Numbered from the stretch's first letter, positions 7,984 through 16,917 are shown. The stretch is DNA of 44,268 bases from Acidobacteriota bacterium (GCA_016789705.1 JAEUQR010000110.1:1-44268), one strand, 5' to 3'. Notes: generated from the sequence alone by a model not told the origin. Made by a program: numbers and translations.

Positions 7984-10164
7984 ATGCGTACAGGGCTGGC
8001 GGCCGCCGCCATCCTGCTCGACCTCACCGCGGTCGCATCAGCACAGGTGCCGCAGGCGTTTCCGCCGCCCGCGGTGCCACTGGAGCTCCGCGCGATCCGC
8101 GCCGACGCGCCTCCGGCGATCGATGGGCGCCTGGACGAACCCGTGTGGACACGGGCGCCGCTCGCCAGCGCCTTTGTGCAGGCGGAGCCGCGCCAGGGCG
8201 ACCCCGCCACGGAGGCCACCGAGGTGCGCGTCGTCTTCGACGCCGACTTCCTCTACGTGGGAGTGGTCTGCCACGACTCGACCGGCGACACCGAGCTGCG
8301 CGTGCGCGACCTCCGGCGCGATTTCGACGATACGACCGACGACTTCTTCGGCATCGCCATCGACGGCGTGCAGGATGGCAGAAGCGCCGTCGTGTTCCGC
8401 GTGAACCCGCGCGGTGCGCTGCGCGATCAACAGACCGTGGACGGCGGCCTCGCCGACGTGGACTTCGACGCGGTGTGGACGGCACGCACGTCACGCGACG
8501 CGCGCGGCTGGAGCGCCGAGCTCGCCATTCCGTGGGCGACGCTGCGCTACCGCGAGGGCCACGGCACCTGGAACGTCAACTTCCACCGTATGCACCGCCG
8601 CAAGAACGAAAGCTCCGGGTGGTCGCCGTGGCCACGCGTGATGCAGCCCTTCCGCATGGATTACGCCGGACACCTCACGGGGCTCGAGCCGCCGCCACCG
8701 GGACGCAACCTGCGGCTGCAGCCCTACGTGGTGGGTGAGGCGACTCGCGCCGATACCGCCGGCGGCCGTATCGAACGCGACACCGCGGAGGTCGGCACCG
8801 ATCTCAAGTGGGCCATCACGCCCAACACCGTGCTCGACCTCACCGTGAACCCCGACTTCGGCCAGACCGATGTGGATCGGCAGGTGGTGAACCTCACGCG
8901 GTTCAGTGTGTTCTTCCCCGAACGCCGCCAGTTCTTTCTCGAGAACCGCGGTGTGTTCTTCAGCGGCAACGGCGGACGCTTCGAGCCGTTCTTCTCGCGC
9001 CGCATCGGTCTCGACGGCGCCGGCGAACCGCTGCCGATTCGCGCCGGCGCGCGCGTCACCATGCGCTCGGCCGGGCACGCCTTTGGCGCGCTCGCCGCCT
9101 CGCAAGGGGGCGCCGGCACCGAGAGTGAATTCGGCGTCGTGCGCTACGTGAAGAACTTCGCCGGCCAGAACCGCCTGGGCGGCATCGTGGCGGTGCGGAA
9201 CGACCGCGGCGGCGACTCGAACGTGGTGGCGGGTGTGGACGGGTTCTGGCGGATGTCGTCAACCGCGTTCATCCGCGGCACCGTCACGCAGTCGGCCACG
9301 AGTGGCGAGGGCGGCGAAGGCGTGGGCGGGTACGTCTGGATCGCCAATGACACCAACCGCGGCTACTTCGGCTACATCAGCGAACTCGTCACCCGCGGCT
9401 ACGACGCCCGCAGCGGCTTCGTCGTGCGCAACGACTACATCCGCATCAGCCCGGCCGTGACGCTCGACTGGCGGCCCTCCTGGCGGCCGCGTTTCGTCCG
9501 CCGCATCCAGCCGGGGTTCACGCTGGAACACTTCATCGACCCGAAGGGCGGCGCCGTGCAGGAAGGGTTCCTGTCGCTGCGGCCCTTCACGCTGCAGTTC
9601 GAGAACGGCGGCACGCTGCAGTACTCCGCACTGCCCAACTGGCAGCGGCTGCGCACGCCGTTCCGTCCGGTGCCGGGTGTGGCGGTGCCGCCTGGGTCGT
9701 ACGACTATCTGCGACACGCCATCACGCTGCAGACCGACCCCTCGACGCGCGTGGCGTTCCGCTTCGAAGGCCAGGTGGGCGGCTACTTCGACGGCACGCT
9801 CGAGACCTGGCGCGGCGTGTTGCAGGCCACGCCGGATCCGCGCGTGGCGGTGAGCGCCGATTACACGATCAACCGGCTCGACGGCGTGGGCGGGCTGCGG
9901 TCGGCGCTCACGACGCACCTGCTCGGCCTTGAAACGCGTCTGGCGACCACCCCGCGCCTGCAGCTCGTGAGCTTTGTGCAATGGAACACGGTGGCGCGGC
10001 AGTTCACGGCCAACGCGCGTCTGGCGTGGGAATACCGTCCGCTCTCCTTCTTCACGATCGTCTACAACGACCGCTCGCCGGTGGATGGCCGCGGCGTGAT
10101 GACACCCGCCCCGTTCACGTCGCGACAGCTGCTCGTCAAGCTCACGTGGCTGCGACAGTTGTAG
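7984..10164 (+). CDS. DUF5916 outer-membrane protein with N-terminal CBM9-like domain
   Basis: A 726-residue exported protein. The ATG at 7984 begins a signal peptide (MRTGLAAAAILLDLTAVASA). A carbohydrate-binding-family-9-like domain follows (about residues 30-210, with APPAIDGRLDEPVWTRA and VRVVFDADFLYVGV). After it comes the DUF5916 region, recognisable by TVNPDFGQTDVDRQVVNLTR, FFPERRQFFLENRGVF and a series of amphipathic strands to the C-terminus LVKLTWLRQL. The family is common in Bacteroidota and Acidobacteriota and is predicted to form an outer-membrane barrel; its role is undefined. It starts 8 bp after the TonB receptor stop, suggesting joint expression and perhaps a joint role in envelope transport. 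The CBM9-like fold does not by itself show sugar binding. Confidence 0.88.
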   Translation: MRTGLAAAAILLDLTAVASAQVPQAFPPPAVPLELRAIRADAPPAIDGRLDEPVWTRAPLASAFVQAEPRQGDPATEATEVRVVFDADFLYVGVVCHDSTGDTELRVRDLRRDFDDTTDDFFGIAIDGVQDGRSAVVFRVNPRGALRDQQTVDGGLADVDFDAVWTARTSRDARGWSAELAIPWATLRYREGHGTWNVNFHRMHRRKNESSGWSPWPRVMQPFRMDYAGHLTGLEPPPPGRNLRLQPYVVGEATRADTAGGRIERDTAEVGTDLKWAITPNTVLDLTVNPDFGQTDVDRQVVNLTRFSVFFPERRQFFLENRGVFFSGNGGRFEPFFSRRIGLDGAGEPLPIRAGARVTMRSAGHAFGALAASQGGAGTESEFGVVRYVKNFAGQNRLGGIVAVRNDRGGDSNVVAGVDGFWRMSSTAFIRGTVTQSATSGEGGEGVGGYVWIANDTNRGYFGYISELVTRGYDARSGFVVRNDYIRISPAVTLDWRPSWRPRFVRRIQPGFTLEHFIDPKGGAVQEGFLSLRPFTLQFENGGTLQYSALPNWQRLRTPFRPVPGVAVPPGSYDYLRHAITLQTDPSTRVAFRFEGQVGGYFDGTLETWRGVLQATPDPRVAVSADYTINRLDGVGGLRSALTTHLLGLETRLATTPRLQLVSFVQWNTVARQFTANARLAWEYRPLSFFTIVYNDRSPVDGRGVMTPAPFTSRQLLVKLTWLRQL

Positions 10165-10285
10165 GCGGCACCTGCGGCACAGTCGACGTCCGGGGGCGCA
10201 ACAGGCGATGGTCGCGCGCTTCGCGCACGTGCTGCTTCAGGCAGGCGGTGAAGGGTGTGCCGCCGGTGCCGCCGGTGCCGACGTC

Positions 10286-10312
10286 GCCCTGGGCGCCGGG
10301 ATGTCCCAGGGC
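10286..10312. terminator. GC-rich hairpin after the DUF5916 gene
   Basis: GCCCTGGG (10286-10293) and CCCAGGGC (10305-10312) form a perfect 8-bp stem with an 11-nt loop, about 120 nt after the DUF5916 stop. No U-tract follows, so terminator function is uncertain. A short tandem (GCCGCCGGT)x2 lies just upstream. Confidence 0.35.
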
Positions 10313-10363
10313 CAGCTAGCGTCGAACCGCGCGATCCGGTCACCAGATGCCACGCGCAGACCC

Positions 10364-10369
10364 TATTAT
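10364..10369 (+). promoter_or_regulatory. -10 box TATTAT, 7 nt before the DUF885 ATG
   Basis: TATTAT (5 of 6 to TATAAT) is followed by exactly 7 nt and the ATG at 10377. Transcription would start at or next to the start codon. No Shine-Dalgarno and no good -35 are seen. Confidence 0.6.
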
Positions 10370-10376
10370 GGCGGGC

Positions 10377-12047
10377 ATGTTCCGTCCGCTTCTTGTGCTC
10401 CTGCTGGTCGTCGCGGCTGGTGTGACCGGTCACACGCAGTCATCCACCTACGGTCAGCTCCTGACGCTCTTCGACGAATGGCGTCGCTTCGAGGAACCGC
10501 CGCGGCTGGCGGGCGGCGTGCCCGACTACACGCCGGCGACCAACGCGGCACGCCTCACCACCTTGCGTGCGCTGCAGCAGCGCCTGGCCGCCATCAACCG
10601 CACGGGCTGGACCGTGTCGCAGCAGGTGGACCACCACATCGTGCGGGCCGAGATGAACGGGCTCGAGTACCACCTGCGCGTGCTGCAGCCGTTCGCGCGC
10701 GACCCGGCGTACTACGTGTCGATCGTCACCGACGAGTCCGACACGCCGGCCAAGGAAGGCCCGGTGATTCACGGGGCGATCAAGCTCTACGACTACCCGA
10801 TCTGGCCGCGCACGGGGCTCGACAGCGTGCAGCCACTGCCGCCGGCGCAAGCCCGCGAGCTGGCCACGCGCCTGCTGACCATTCCGCCGCTGCTGCAGGC
10901 CGCGCGTACAAATCTGGCCGCCGGCAACGCCCGCGACCTGTGGGTGGGCGCCGCGCGCGCCTTCGAGGAACAAGCCGAGGCCCTCGATACGCTCCGCGAC
11001 CGTGTGGCGAACAGCCACGAAGGGCTGGCCACGGCCATCGGCGCCGCGCGCACCGCCACGGCGTCGTTCACCGAGTGGGTGCGCGCGGAAACACTTAAGA
11101 AGACTGGCCCCTCAGGCATCGGCCGCGAGCACTACACCTGGTATCTCAGAAACGTGCTGCTCCTGCCGCTCTCGTGGGAAGACGAAGTGGCCATCACCAA
11201 GCGCGAGTTGGCCAGGGCCCACACGTCGCTGCGCCTCGAAGAGAACCGCAACCGCCGCCTGCCACCGCTCGAGGTGGCCGAGACGCCCGAGGCGTACCAG
11301 GCGCTGCAGGAGCGCGCGATTGCGCGCTACATGAAGTGGGTGGCCGACGAACGCATCCTGACCATCGAGCCGTGGATGGAACGCGCCCTGCGCGAGCGGG
11401 TGCAGCCGTTCATGCCGGCCGCCACGCGGAACTTCTTCATGCAGGCGACCCAGCGCGATCCCATTCCGCTCTGGACGCACCTGTACCACTGGTGGGACAA
11501 CATGCGGATTCGGATGGCGCCGCATGCAAATCCCATCCGAAAGGGACCGCTCCTCTACAACGTCTGGATGAGCCGCGCCGAAGGCATGGCCACGGCGATG
11601 GAGGAGTGGATGATGCACGCTGGGCTCTACGACCAGTCACCCCGGTCGCGCGAGATCGTCTGGATCATGCTGATGAACCGGGCCGCCCGCGCCGTGGGCA
11701 ATCTGTTCGCGCACGACAACCAGCTCTCCATGGAGCAGGCCGGCGACATTCACGTCAACTGGACGCCGCGCGGATGGATGCGGCGGGATCCGCTGCTCGG
11801 CTTCGAACAGCACCTGTATCTGCGTCAGCCCGGCTATGGCGCCAGCTACATTACCGGCGGGCGGTTGATGGAGGAAGTCATCGCCGAACGGGCCCGGCAG
11901 CTCGGCAGCGGCTTCAGCATCGAGCGGGTGATGAACGAGATCAACGCCGCCGGCATGATTCCGGCCTCGCTCATCTACTGGGAGGTGACCGGCGACGATC
12001 GTATGGTGCGCGAGCTGACGGAGGGACGTCCGCTGCCGCCGCGGTGA
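10377..12047 (+). CDS. DUF885-family secreted protein (putative peptidase-like)
   Basis: A 556-residue exported protein. The ATG at 10377 is chosen because it begins a signal peptide (MFRPLLVLLLVVAAGVTGHTQ) and because TATTAT lies 7 nt before it; an ATG at 10368 would add three residues. The C-terminal half matches the DUF885 pattern: WMSRAEGMATAMEEWMMHAG, a helix with MNRAARAVGNLF, and QPGYGASYITGGRLMEEV. In typical DUF885 members a His-Glu-x-x-Pro-Gly-His segment precedes the E-G-W/M helix, and I do not find it here. The proteins are often annotated as peptidases, but activity is poorly established and may be absent in this one. The gene converges on the NicX/M29-like gene with only 12 bp between stops. 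Confidence 0.82.
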   Translation: MFRPLLVLLLVVAAGVTGHTQSSTYGQLLTLFDEWRRFEEPPRLAGGVPDYTPATNAARLTTLRALQQRLAAINRTGWTVSQQVDHHIVRAEMNGLEYHLRVLQPFARDPAYYVSIVTDESDTPAKEGPVIHGAIKLYDYPIWPRTGLDSVQPLPPAQARELATRLLTIPPLLQAARTNLAAGNARDLWVGAARAFEEQAEALDTLRDRVANSHEGLATAIGAARTATASFTEWVRAETLKKTGPSGIGREHYTWYLRNVLLLPLSWEDEVAITKRELARAHTSLRLEENRNRRLPPLEVAETPEAYQALQERAIARYMKWVADERILTIEPWMERALRERVQPFMPAATRNFFMQATQRDPIPLWTHLYHWWDNMRIRMAPHANPIRKGPLLYNVWMSRAEGMATAMEEWMMHAGLYDQSPRSREIVWIMLMNRAARAVGNLFAHDNQLSMEQAGDIHVNWTPRGWMRRDPLLGFEQHLYLRQPGYGASYITGGRLMEEVIAERARQLGSGFSIERVMNEINAAGMIPASLIYWEVTGDDRMVRELTEGRPLPPR

Positions 12048-12059
12048 ACCGACGACCCG

Positions 12060-13049
12060 TCAGCCCCGGGGCCGCATCGCCGGTGGAACGAAACGTCCGT
12101 CGCTCAGAATCGGCGTGCCATCGAGCCACACGCTCGCGCGACGCAGGCACAAGCCAAGATGCCCGCGCGACCGATTGCGCCCGCCGAATGCGGCGTCGTC
12201 GTTGCTGCCGATTTCGATCTGGACGTTGCCGTCGAAAGCCTCCGTGTGGGCGCAGCCGCCCGCCTCGGGTGAGGTGAACAGGTGCGGTCCCCACTCGGCG
12301 CGTGCGTCCATGCCCCAGGCCATGTGGCCGGCCACGAAGGCGCCGGCGTCCCCACTGGCCGTGATCTCCTGGCGGATCCGGGTCGCGTCGTCTCCGCCCT
12401 CGAACGCCACCGCACGACCACGCTCGAACCGGATCGTGACGGGATGCTCCACGAACAACCCCAGCTTGAAGCAGCAATCACCGGCATCGAGCACCAGGCG
12501 CCCTTCAAGGGTGCCCTCGAGCTGTGCGGTCTGCACCATCCCGGCGGTCCAGAAGTCGAGCTCACCGCGCCGGTCGGCGACACCATCATTCGCGAGGGCG
12601 CGACGGCCCGTCTTGTCCATCCGCAACTGTGTGCCCGCCGGTGAAGTGATCCGGATCTCGCGCGCCGGACCGAGCAGCGCTGCCCCGGCCGTGACCCGAC
12701 GCCGCACCTCGGCGTCGTATGGCAACCGGCGGAGCACCGCCGCCGGCTGCATCGCCGCCAACACGCGGGCGCCGCGGTCGAGCGCGGCGCGAATCTCCGG
12801 GCGATAGTGCAGCGTGAACGACGTCATGTAGACGACGAGCCCGGCGTCGAGCACCGGCTCCAGGGCGCCGCCGTCGAGCGGCCGGTTGGCGTCGAGCACC
12901 ACGCCACTCGTCACGGCACCCAGCCGGCGCGCCGCCTCCAGGCACGCGGCCGCGCACGCAGGATCCCAGCGCGTGTCGGTGATGGCGAGACAGCGCTCGC
13001 CGCTCGCAAGGCCGCTCGCGGCGAGCTGGTGACAGAACAGATCGACCAC
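12060..13049 (-). CDS. NicX/M29-like protein (2,5-dihydroxypyridine dioxygenase fold)
   Basis: A 329-residue protein without signal peptide. Its C-terminal half resembles NicX, the 2,5-dihydroxypyridine 5,6-dioxygenase whose fold is shared with M29 aminopeptidases. Shared landmarks are LDAGDCCFKLGLF, GHMAWGMDARAEW (His242), EAFDGNVQIEIGSN and RGHLGLCLRRASVWLDG (His297). NicX binds Fe(II) through two His and an Asp in an H-x-D pair. Here the equivalent positions are His242, His297 and Gly299, so the third ligand appears lost. Ring-cleavage chemistry is therefore doubtful, and a peptidase-like or different metal role is possible. The GTG at 13049 is the first start in frame; no Shine-Dalgarno is clear. 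No nicotinate-pathway genes are adjacent. It is divergent from the CocE hydrolase, 55 bp away. Confidence 0.75.
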   Translation of the reverse strand: MVDLFCHQLAASGLASGERCLAITDTRWDPACAAACLEAARRLGAVTSGVVLDANRPLDGGALEPVLDAGLVVYMTSFTLHYRPEIRAALDRGARVLAAMQPAAVLRRLPYDAEVRRRVTAGAALLGPAREIRITSPAGTQLRMDKTGRRALANDGVADRRGELDFWTAGMVQTAQLEGTLEGRLVLDAGDCCFKLGLFVEHPVTIRFERGRAVAFEGGDDATRIRQEITASGDAGAFVAGHMAWGMDARAEWGPHLFTSPEAGGCAHTEAFDGNVQIEIGSNDDAAFGGRNRSRGHLGLCLRRASVWLDGTPILSDGRFVPPAMRPRG

Positions 13050-13091
13050 GGATGCGCAGGCACGCTACCACGAACGGGCTGCGGATCGCGG

Positions 13092-13097
13092 TACACT
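13092..13097 (+). promoter_or_regulatory. -10-like TACACT, 7 nt before the CocE-family ATG
   Basis: TACACT is followed by exactly 7 nt and the ATG at 13105, with no Shine-Dalgarno between. It fits a leaderless start. No -35 is obvious at 16-18 bp. Confidence 0.5.
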
Positions 13098-13104
13098 GCC
13101 CGGC

Positions 13105-14988
13105 ATGCGTGTGCGCCTGATCCTCTTCGCCCCCTTCGTGGCCGCCGCGACGCTGGCCGCCCAGCAGCCGGCCGTCGAGCCGCCGAACCCCGTGCGTGCC
13201 GCCTACACGAAGTACGAGCACCTGATTCCGATGCGCGACGGCGTGCGGCTCTTCACGTCGGTCTACGTGCCCAAGGCCTGTACGGCGCCACAACCGATGG
13301 TGATGCAGCGCACGCCGTACTCGGTGGCGCCGTACGGCATCGACAACTACCGCACCAGCATCGGTCCATCTGACCACTTCCTCAAGGCCGGCGTCATCGC
13401 CGTGTACCAGGACGTGCGCGGACGGTACCTCTCTGAAGGCGAGTGGGTGGAAGTGCGGCCCCACAACCCGAACAAAACGGCCAAGGCGATCGACGAAAGC
13501 ACCGACACGTGGGACACGATCGACTGGCTCGTGAAGCACGTGCCCTGCAACAACGGGCGTGTGGGCATGTGGGGCATCTCGTATCCGGGCTTCTACGTCA
13601 GCGCCGGCATGATCGACGCCCATCCCGCGCTCAAGGCCGTGTCGCCGCAGGCGCCGGTGACCGACTACTTCATGGGCGACGACTCGTTCCACAACGGCGC
13701 GTTCATGCTGGCGGCCAATTTCGGGTTCTACACGAGCTTCAAGCCGCAGCCGGCGCCCACGCGGCCGCAGCCGGCCGTGCCGTTCGACTTCGGCACCCCC
13801 AGCGGCTACGAGTTCTATCTGCAGATGGGGCCGCTCTACCCGGGCGCCGCCCGCTACGGTGTGGCCGAAAATCCCTACTACCGCATCAACCTCGAACACA
13901 CCTCCTACGACGCCTTCTGGCAGGCGCGCGCGATCTGGAAACACTTCAAGGGCATCACTCCTGCCGTGTTGACCGTAGGCGGCTGGTACGACGCGGAAGA
14001 CCTGGCCGGACCGCTGCTCACCTACAAGACCCTGCGAAATGACAGCCCGCAGACGAAGAACCATCTGGTGATGGGGCCGTGGACCCACGGCAGCTGGGCG
14101 CGCGGCGATGGCCGCACCGTGGGCAATTTCGACTTCGGGCAGGACGTCTCGGCGCACTACCGCGAGCACGTCGAGTTCCCGTTCTTCATGCAGCATCTGA
14201 AGGAGACCACGGGCACCCCGGTGGCCGCGGCCACGATGTTCGAAACCGGCACGAATCGCTGGCGCACGTTCGACGCGTGGCCACCGCCAACGGCCACGCC
14301 GCGAACGATGTACCTCGGAGCCTCGGGCGCGCTCGCCACGACGGCGCCGAAGGACGCTGACGCCTTCGACCAGTACCTGAGTGACCCGAACAAGCCCGTG
14401 CCCTACGTGGGCCACGTGCAGATGGGCATGCAGCGCGACTACATGACCGAAGACCAGCGCTTCGCCGCCACGCGGCCCGACGTGCTCGTCTACCAGACCC
14501 CACCGCTCGAGGACGACCTGACGGTGCTCGGCGGCATTGCTGTAGACCTGCACGTCTCGACGTCAGGCACCGACTCGGACTTCGTCGTTAAGGTGATCGA
14601 CGTCTTCCCCGCCGACTACCCGACGCCGGAATGGAAAGGTCCGCAGCCCGAACCGGCCAACCGTGTGCGCATGGCCGGCTACCAGCAGCTCGTGCGCGGC
14701 GAGCCCTTCCGCGGCAAGTTCCGCCAGAGCTTCGAGGCGCCGGTGCCGTTCGTGCCGAACCAGCCTGACCGCATTCGTTTCACGTTGCCGGACGTGGCCC
14801 ACACGTTCCGCCGCGGCCACCGGCTGATGGTGCAGGTGCAGAGCTCGTGGTTCCCGCTCGTCGATCGCAACCCGCAGGTCTTCGGCGACATTCCGAAGAC
14901 GCGCCCGGAAGACTTCCGCATCGCCACGCAGCGCGTCTATCGCAGCGCGGCACGGCCGTCGTCGATCACGATCAACGTCGAGCGATAG
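13105..14988 (+). CDS. CocE/NonD (S15) family secreted hydrolase
   Basis: A 627-residue exported serine hydrolase. The signal peptide is residues 1-19 (MRVRLILFAPFVAAATLAA). The alpha/beta-hydrolase domain carries the nucleophile Ser159 in MWGISYPGF, the acid Asp296 in GGWYDAEDLAGPL and His328 in GPWTHGSW. The upstream YQDVRGRYLSEGEW segment is typical of CocE, X-Pro dipeptidyl-peptidase and alpha-amino-acid ester hydrolases. The C-terminal part (from about 480) is the beta-rich X-Pro C-terminal domain, with LHVSTSGTDSDFVVKVIDVFP and FRRGHRLMVQVQSSWFP. Likely reactions are hydrolysis or acyl transfer on peptide or amino-acid esters; family members differ too much to name the substrate. TACACT sits 7 nt before the start, with no Shine-Dalgarno. 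The exported DsrE-like gene follows on the same strand after 47 bp. Confidence 0.92.
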   Translation: MRVRLILFAPFVAAATLAAQQPAVEPPNPVRAAYTKYEHLIPMRDGVRLFTSVYVPKACTAPQPMVMQRTPYSVAPYGIDNYRTSIGPSDHFLKAGVIAVYQDVRGRYLSEGEWVEVRPHNPNKTAKAIDESTDTWDTIDWLVKHVPCNNGRVGMWGISYPGFYVSAGMIDAHPALKAVSPQAPVTDYFMGDDSFHNGAFMLAANFGFYTSFKPQPAPTRPQPAVPFDFGTPSGYEFYLQMGPLYPGAARYGVAENPYYRINLEHTSYDAFWQARAIWKHFKGITPAVLTVGGWYDAEDLAGPLLTYKTLRNDSPQTKNHLVMGPWTHGSWARGDGRTVGNFDFGQDVSAHYREHVEFPFFMQHLKETTGTPVAAATMFETGTNRWRTFDAWPPPTATPRTMYLGASGALATTAPKDADAFDQYLSDPNKPVPYVGHVQMGMQRDYMTEDQRFAATRPDVLVYQTPPLEDDLTVLGGIAVDLHVSTSGTDSDFVVKVIDVFPADYPTPEWKGPQPEPANRVRMAGYQQLVRGEPFRGKFRQSFEAPVPFVPNQPDRIRFTLPDVAHTFRRGHRLMVQVQSSWFPLVDRNPQVFGDIPKTRPEDFRIATQRVYRSAARPSSITINVER

Positions 14989-15035
14989 GACGCCAGCACG
15001 ATCGGGTGTAGGGTATGTCTTTCCACGGAGGAATA

Positions 15036-15587
15036 ATGAACAGACGCACGATGATGACGACACTCGCGGGTGGTGCGGTGGTGGCCAGCCTGGCCGAGAC
15101 CTCGGAGGCGGCGCCGGCCCCGAACGGCTCGTTGCCCGTGGCCAGCGCCTCGGTAGCCAAGGACTTTCCAGGCGCCACCGAGCGGCCGAACCCAGCCACC
15201 GACTACAAGGTGGTGTTTTCCGTCTCGGCGAAGGTGAAGGACGACGAACTGCACCCGACGCTGAAGATGATCGGCATGTACCTGAACACGCTGGCGCAGG
15301 CCGGCGTGCCGGCCAGGAACCGGCATATCGCCGCGATGTTCCATCAGGGCGGCGGCGATGCGGTGTTCTCGAACGAGGTCTACAAGGCGCGCCACAACGG
15401 CGTCGACAATCCCAACATCGCGGCGCTCAAGGAGCTGCACGAGGCCGGCGTCGAGCTGCGGGTGTGCGGGCAGGGGCTCATCGGCAAGAAAGTCGAGGCG
15501 TCGCAGCTGTTGCCGGGCGTGCAGGCCGATCTCTGGGCCCTGGTCACGATGATCAGCCTGCAGGCGCGAGGATACGCGCGGATCTGA
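15036..15587 (+). CDS. Exported DsrE/DsrF-like protein
   Basis: A 183-residue protein. The ATG at 15036 is chosen for the GGAGGA site 4 nt before it; an ATG at 15015 lacks one. The N-terminus (MNRRTMMTTLAGGAVVASLAE) has a twin-arginine-like start followed by a hydrophobic stretch and an Ala-rich cleavage region, so Tat export is plausible. The rest is a DsrE-like fold: KVVFSVSAKVKDDELHPTLK, then VEYKARHNGVDNP-type helix-strand repeats, IAALKELHEAGVELRVCGQG with a single Cys, and a C-terminal DLWALVTMISLQARGYARI. Cytosolic DsrE/TusD relatives transfer sulfur through a conserved Cys; exported members have no firm role. It lies 47 bp after the CocE hydrolase, with its own ribosome site, and may be co-transcribed. 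Confidence 0.82.
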   Translation: MNRRTMMTTLAGGAVVASLAETSEAAPAPNGSLPVASASVAKDFPGATERPNPATDYKVVFSVSAKVKDDELHPTLKMIGMYLNTLAQAGVPARNRHIAAMFHQGGGDAVFSNEVYKARHNGVDNPNIAALKELHEAGVELRVCGQGLIGKKVEASQLLPGVQADLWALVTMISLQARGYARI

Positions 15588-15650
15588 TCCAGTCACCGCC
15601 TCGAAACGACCACTGGTCTGGTGACGCGGGCGCCTGAGGCCCGCGTCCCC

Positions 15651-15656
15651 TACGCT
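15651..15656 (+). promoter_or_regulatory. -10-like TACGCT, 6 nt before the DUF418 GTG
   Basis: TACGCT is followed by 6 nt and the GTG at 15663. This spacing, the same as at other genes here, is the main reason to prefer that start. No Shine-Dalgarno is present. Confidence 0.45.
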
Positions 15657-15662
15657 CCCGTG

Positions 15663-16904
15663 GTGCCGTCCGCTACCTCCGTCCCCGCTCGCTCGGCCGC
15701 CGGTCCGACCACCGTCAGCGAACGGCTCCCGCTCCTCGACGCCATTCGCGGCATGGCGCTTGGGGGCATCCTGCTCGCCAATCTCACGAGCTTCTTCGGG
15801 GCCGACATGCTCGACGCGGCCGGTCGCGCCGCGCAGCCCGCCGCGGCCGTCGGTCAGGCGGTGCTCTTCGGCGTGGACTGGCTCGTTGAAGGCAAGTTCT
15901 ATTCGGTGTTCTCGATGCTCTTCGGCATCGGCTTCGCGTTGCAGGCGGCCCGCGCCGGCGCCCGCGGGCACGACATCGGGCCGTTCTTCCGGCGGCGCAT
16001 GGCCGTGCTCGTCCTCATCGGGCTCACGCACATGTACGCGCTGTGGGCCGGCGACATCCTGCTGCTCTACGGCGTGATGGGGCTGCTGCTGCCGTGGCTG
16101 TGGCGCTGGCCGTTACCCTCGCGCCTCGCCGCGATGGCAGGGCTGTTCACGTTGCCGTTCGCCACGCACCTGATGGTGTGGTTGTCGGACGGGGCCCTCG
16201 ACCCGCGTGCGCCGTTTGCAGCGGTGGGCGCGAGGCTGCGCGAGGCGTTCGGCATCGCGTCACGCTCGACCCTCGAACTGTTCGCGCGCGGATCGTCGCT
16301 CGACTACTGGGCGTGGAACACGGCCTATGCGGTGGTCCGACCGGGCACCTATCTGCAGGCCGGACGGCCCGCGAAGGTGCTGGCGCTGTTCCTGCTCGGC
16401 GCGTGGCTGGCGACCACGGTGCTGCCTCGGCTGGCCGGCTCGAGGCGCCTGCTCTGGCGCACCGCGTGGCTCGGCGGCACGCTTGGACTGCTGGCGAGCG
16501 GCGTTTACGCGGCGATCAAGGCCGAGGCGCGCTCGACGTTCGAGCTCTCCGGCGTGGGCCTCGTGCAGACGGCGGCGTACACACTCGGAACGACCCCCTT
16601 GGCGCTCGCCTACATGGCCGTCGCGGCACTCGCGTGGCAACAGGCCGCCTGGCAGGCACGCCTCGCGTGGTTCGTGCCGCTCGGACGTATGGCACTGAGC
16701 GTCTACCTGACACAGACGCTGCTGCAGCTGCTGCTGTTCTCGTCGCACGGCGCGCGCCTGGCCGGTCGCCTGCCGATCGCGCTGCTGCCAGCGGTGGCGC
16801 TGGCGATCCTCGTGACACAGCAGGGCGTGTGCCGGTGGTGGCTGGCCCGGCATGCGCAGGGGCCCGTCGAGTGGGTCTGGCGGCGCGCCACCTACGGCCG
16901 CTGA
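15663..16904 (+). CDS. DUF418-domain membrane protein (YeiB-like)
   Basis: About 413 residues with roughly ten hydrophobic segments. The N-terminal motif RLPLLDAIRGMALGGILLANL and the following FSMLFGIGFALQAARA are characteristic of the DUF418/YeiB family. So is the C-terminal block GRMALSVYLTQTLLQLLLF, which resembles acyltransferase-3-like membrane proteins. Function is not established; a role in modifying or transporting envelope components is often guessed. The GTG at 15663 is preferred because TACGCT lies 6 nt upstream; an in-frame GTG at 15621 would add 14 residues. It converges on the DUF2911 gene, with a strong hairpin between them. Confidence 0.86.
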   Translation: MPSATSVPARSAAGPTTVSERLPLLDAIRGMALGGILLANLTSFFGADMLDAAGRAAQPAAAVGQAVLFGVDWLVEGKFYSVFSMLFGIGFALQAARAGARGHDIGPFFRRRMAVLVLIGLTHMYALWAGDILLLYGVMGLLLPWLWRWPLPSRLAAMAGLFTLPFATHLMVWLSDGALDPRAPFAAVGARLREAFGIASRSTLELFARGSSLDYWAWNTAYAVVRPGTYLQAGRPAKVLALFLLGAWLATTVLPRLAGSRRLLWRTAWLGGTLGLLASGVYAAIKAEARSTFELSGVGLVQTAAYTLGTTPLALAYMAVAALAWQQAAWQARLAWFVPLGRMALSVYLTQTLLQLLLFSSHGARLAGRLPIALLPAVALAILVTQQGVCRWWLARHAQGPVEWVWRRATYGR

Positions 16905-16917
16905 ACGCCTGTACGAT

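Noticed and set aside
12586-14553. Long minus-strand open frame (655 codons) opposite the CocE hydrolase
   Set aside because: It is antisense to a clear S15 hydrolase and has Arg/His/Gly-rich composition without any domain; a by-product of high G+C.
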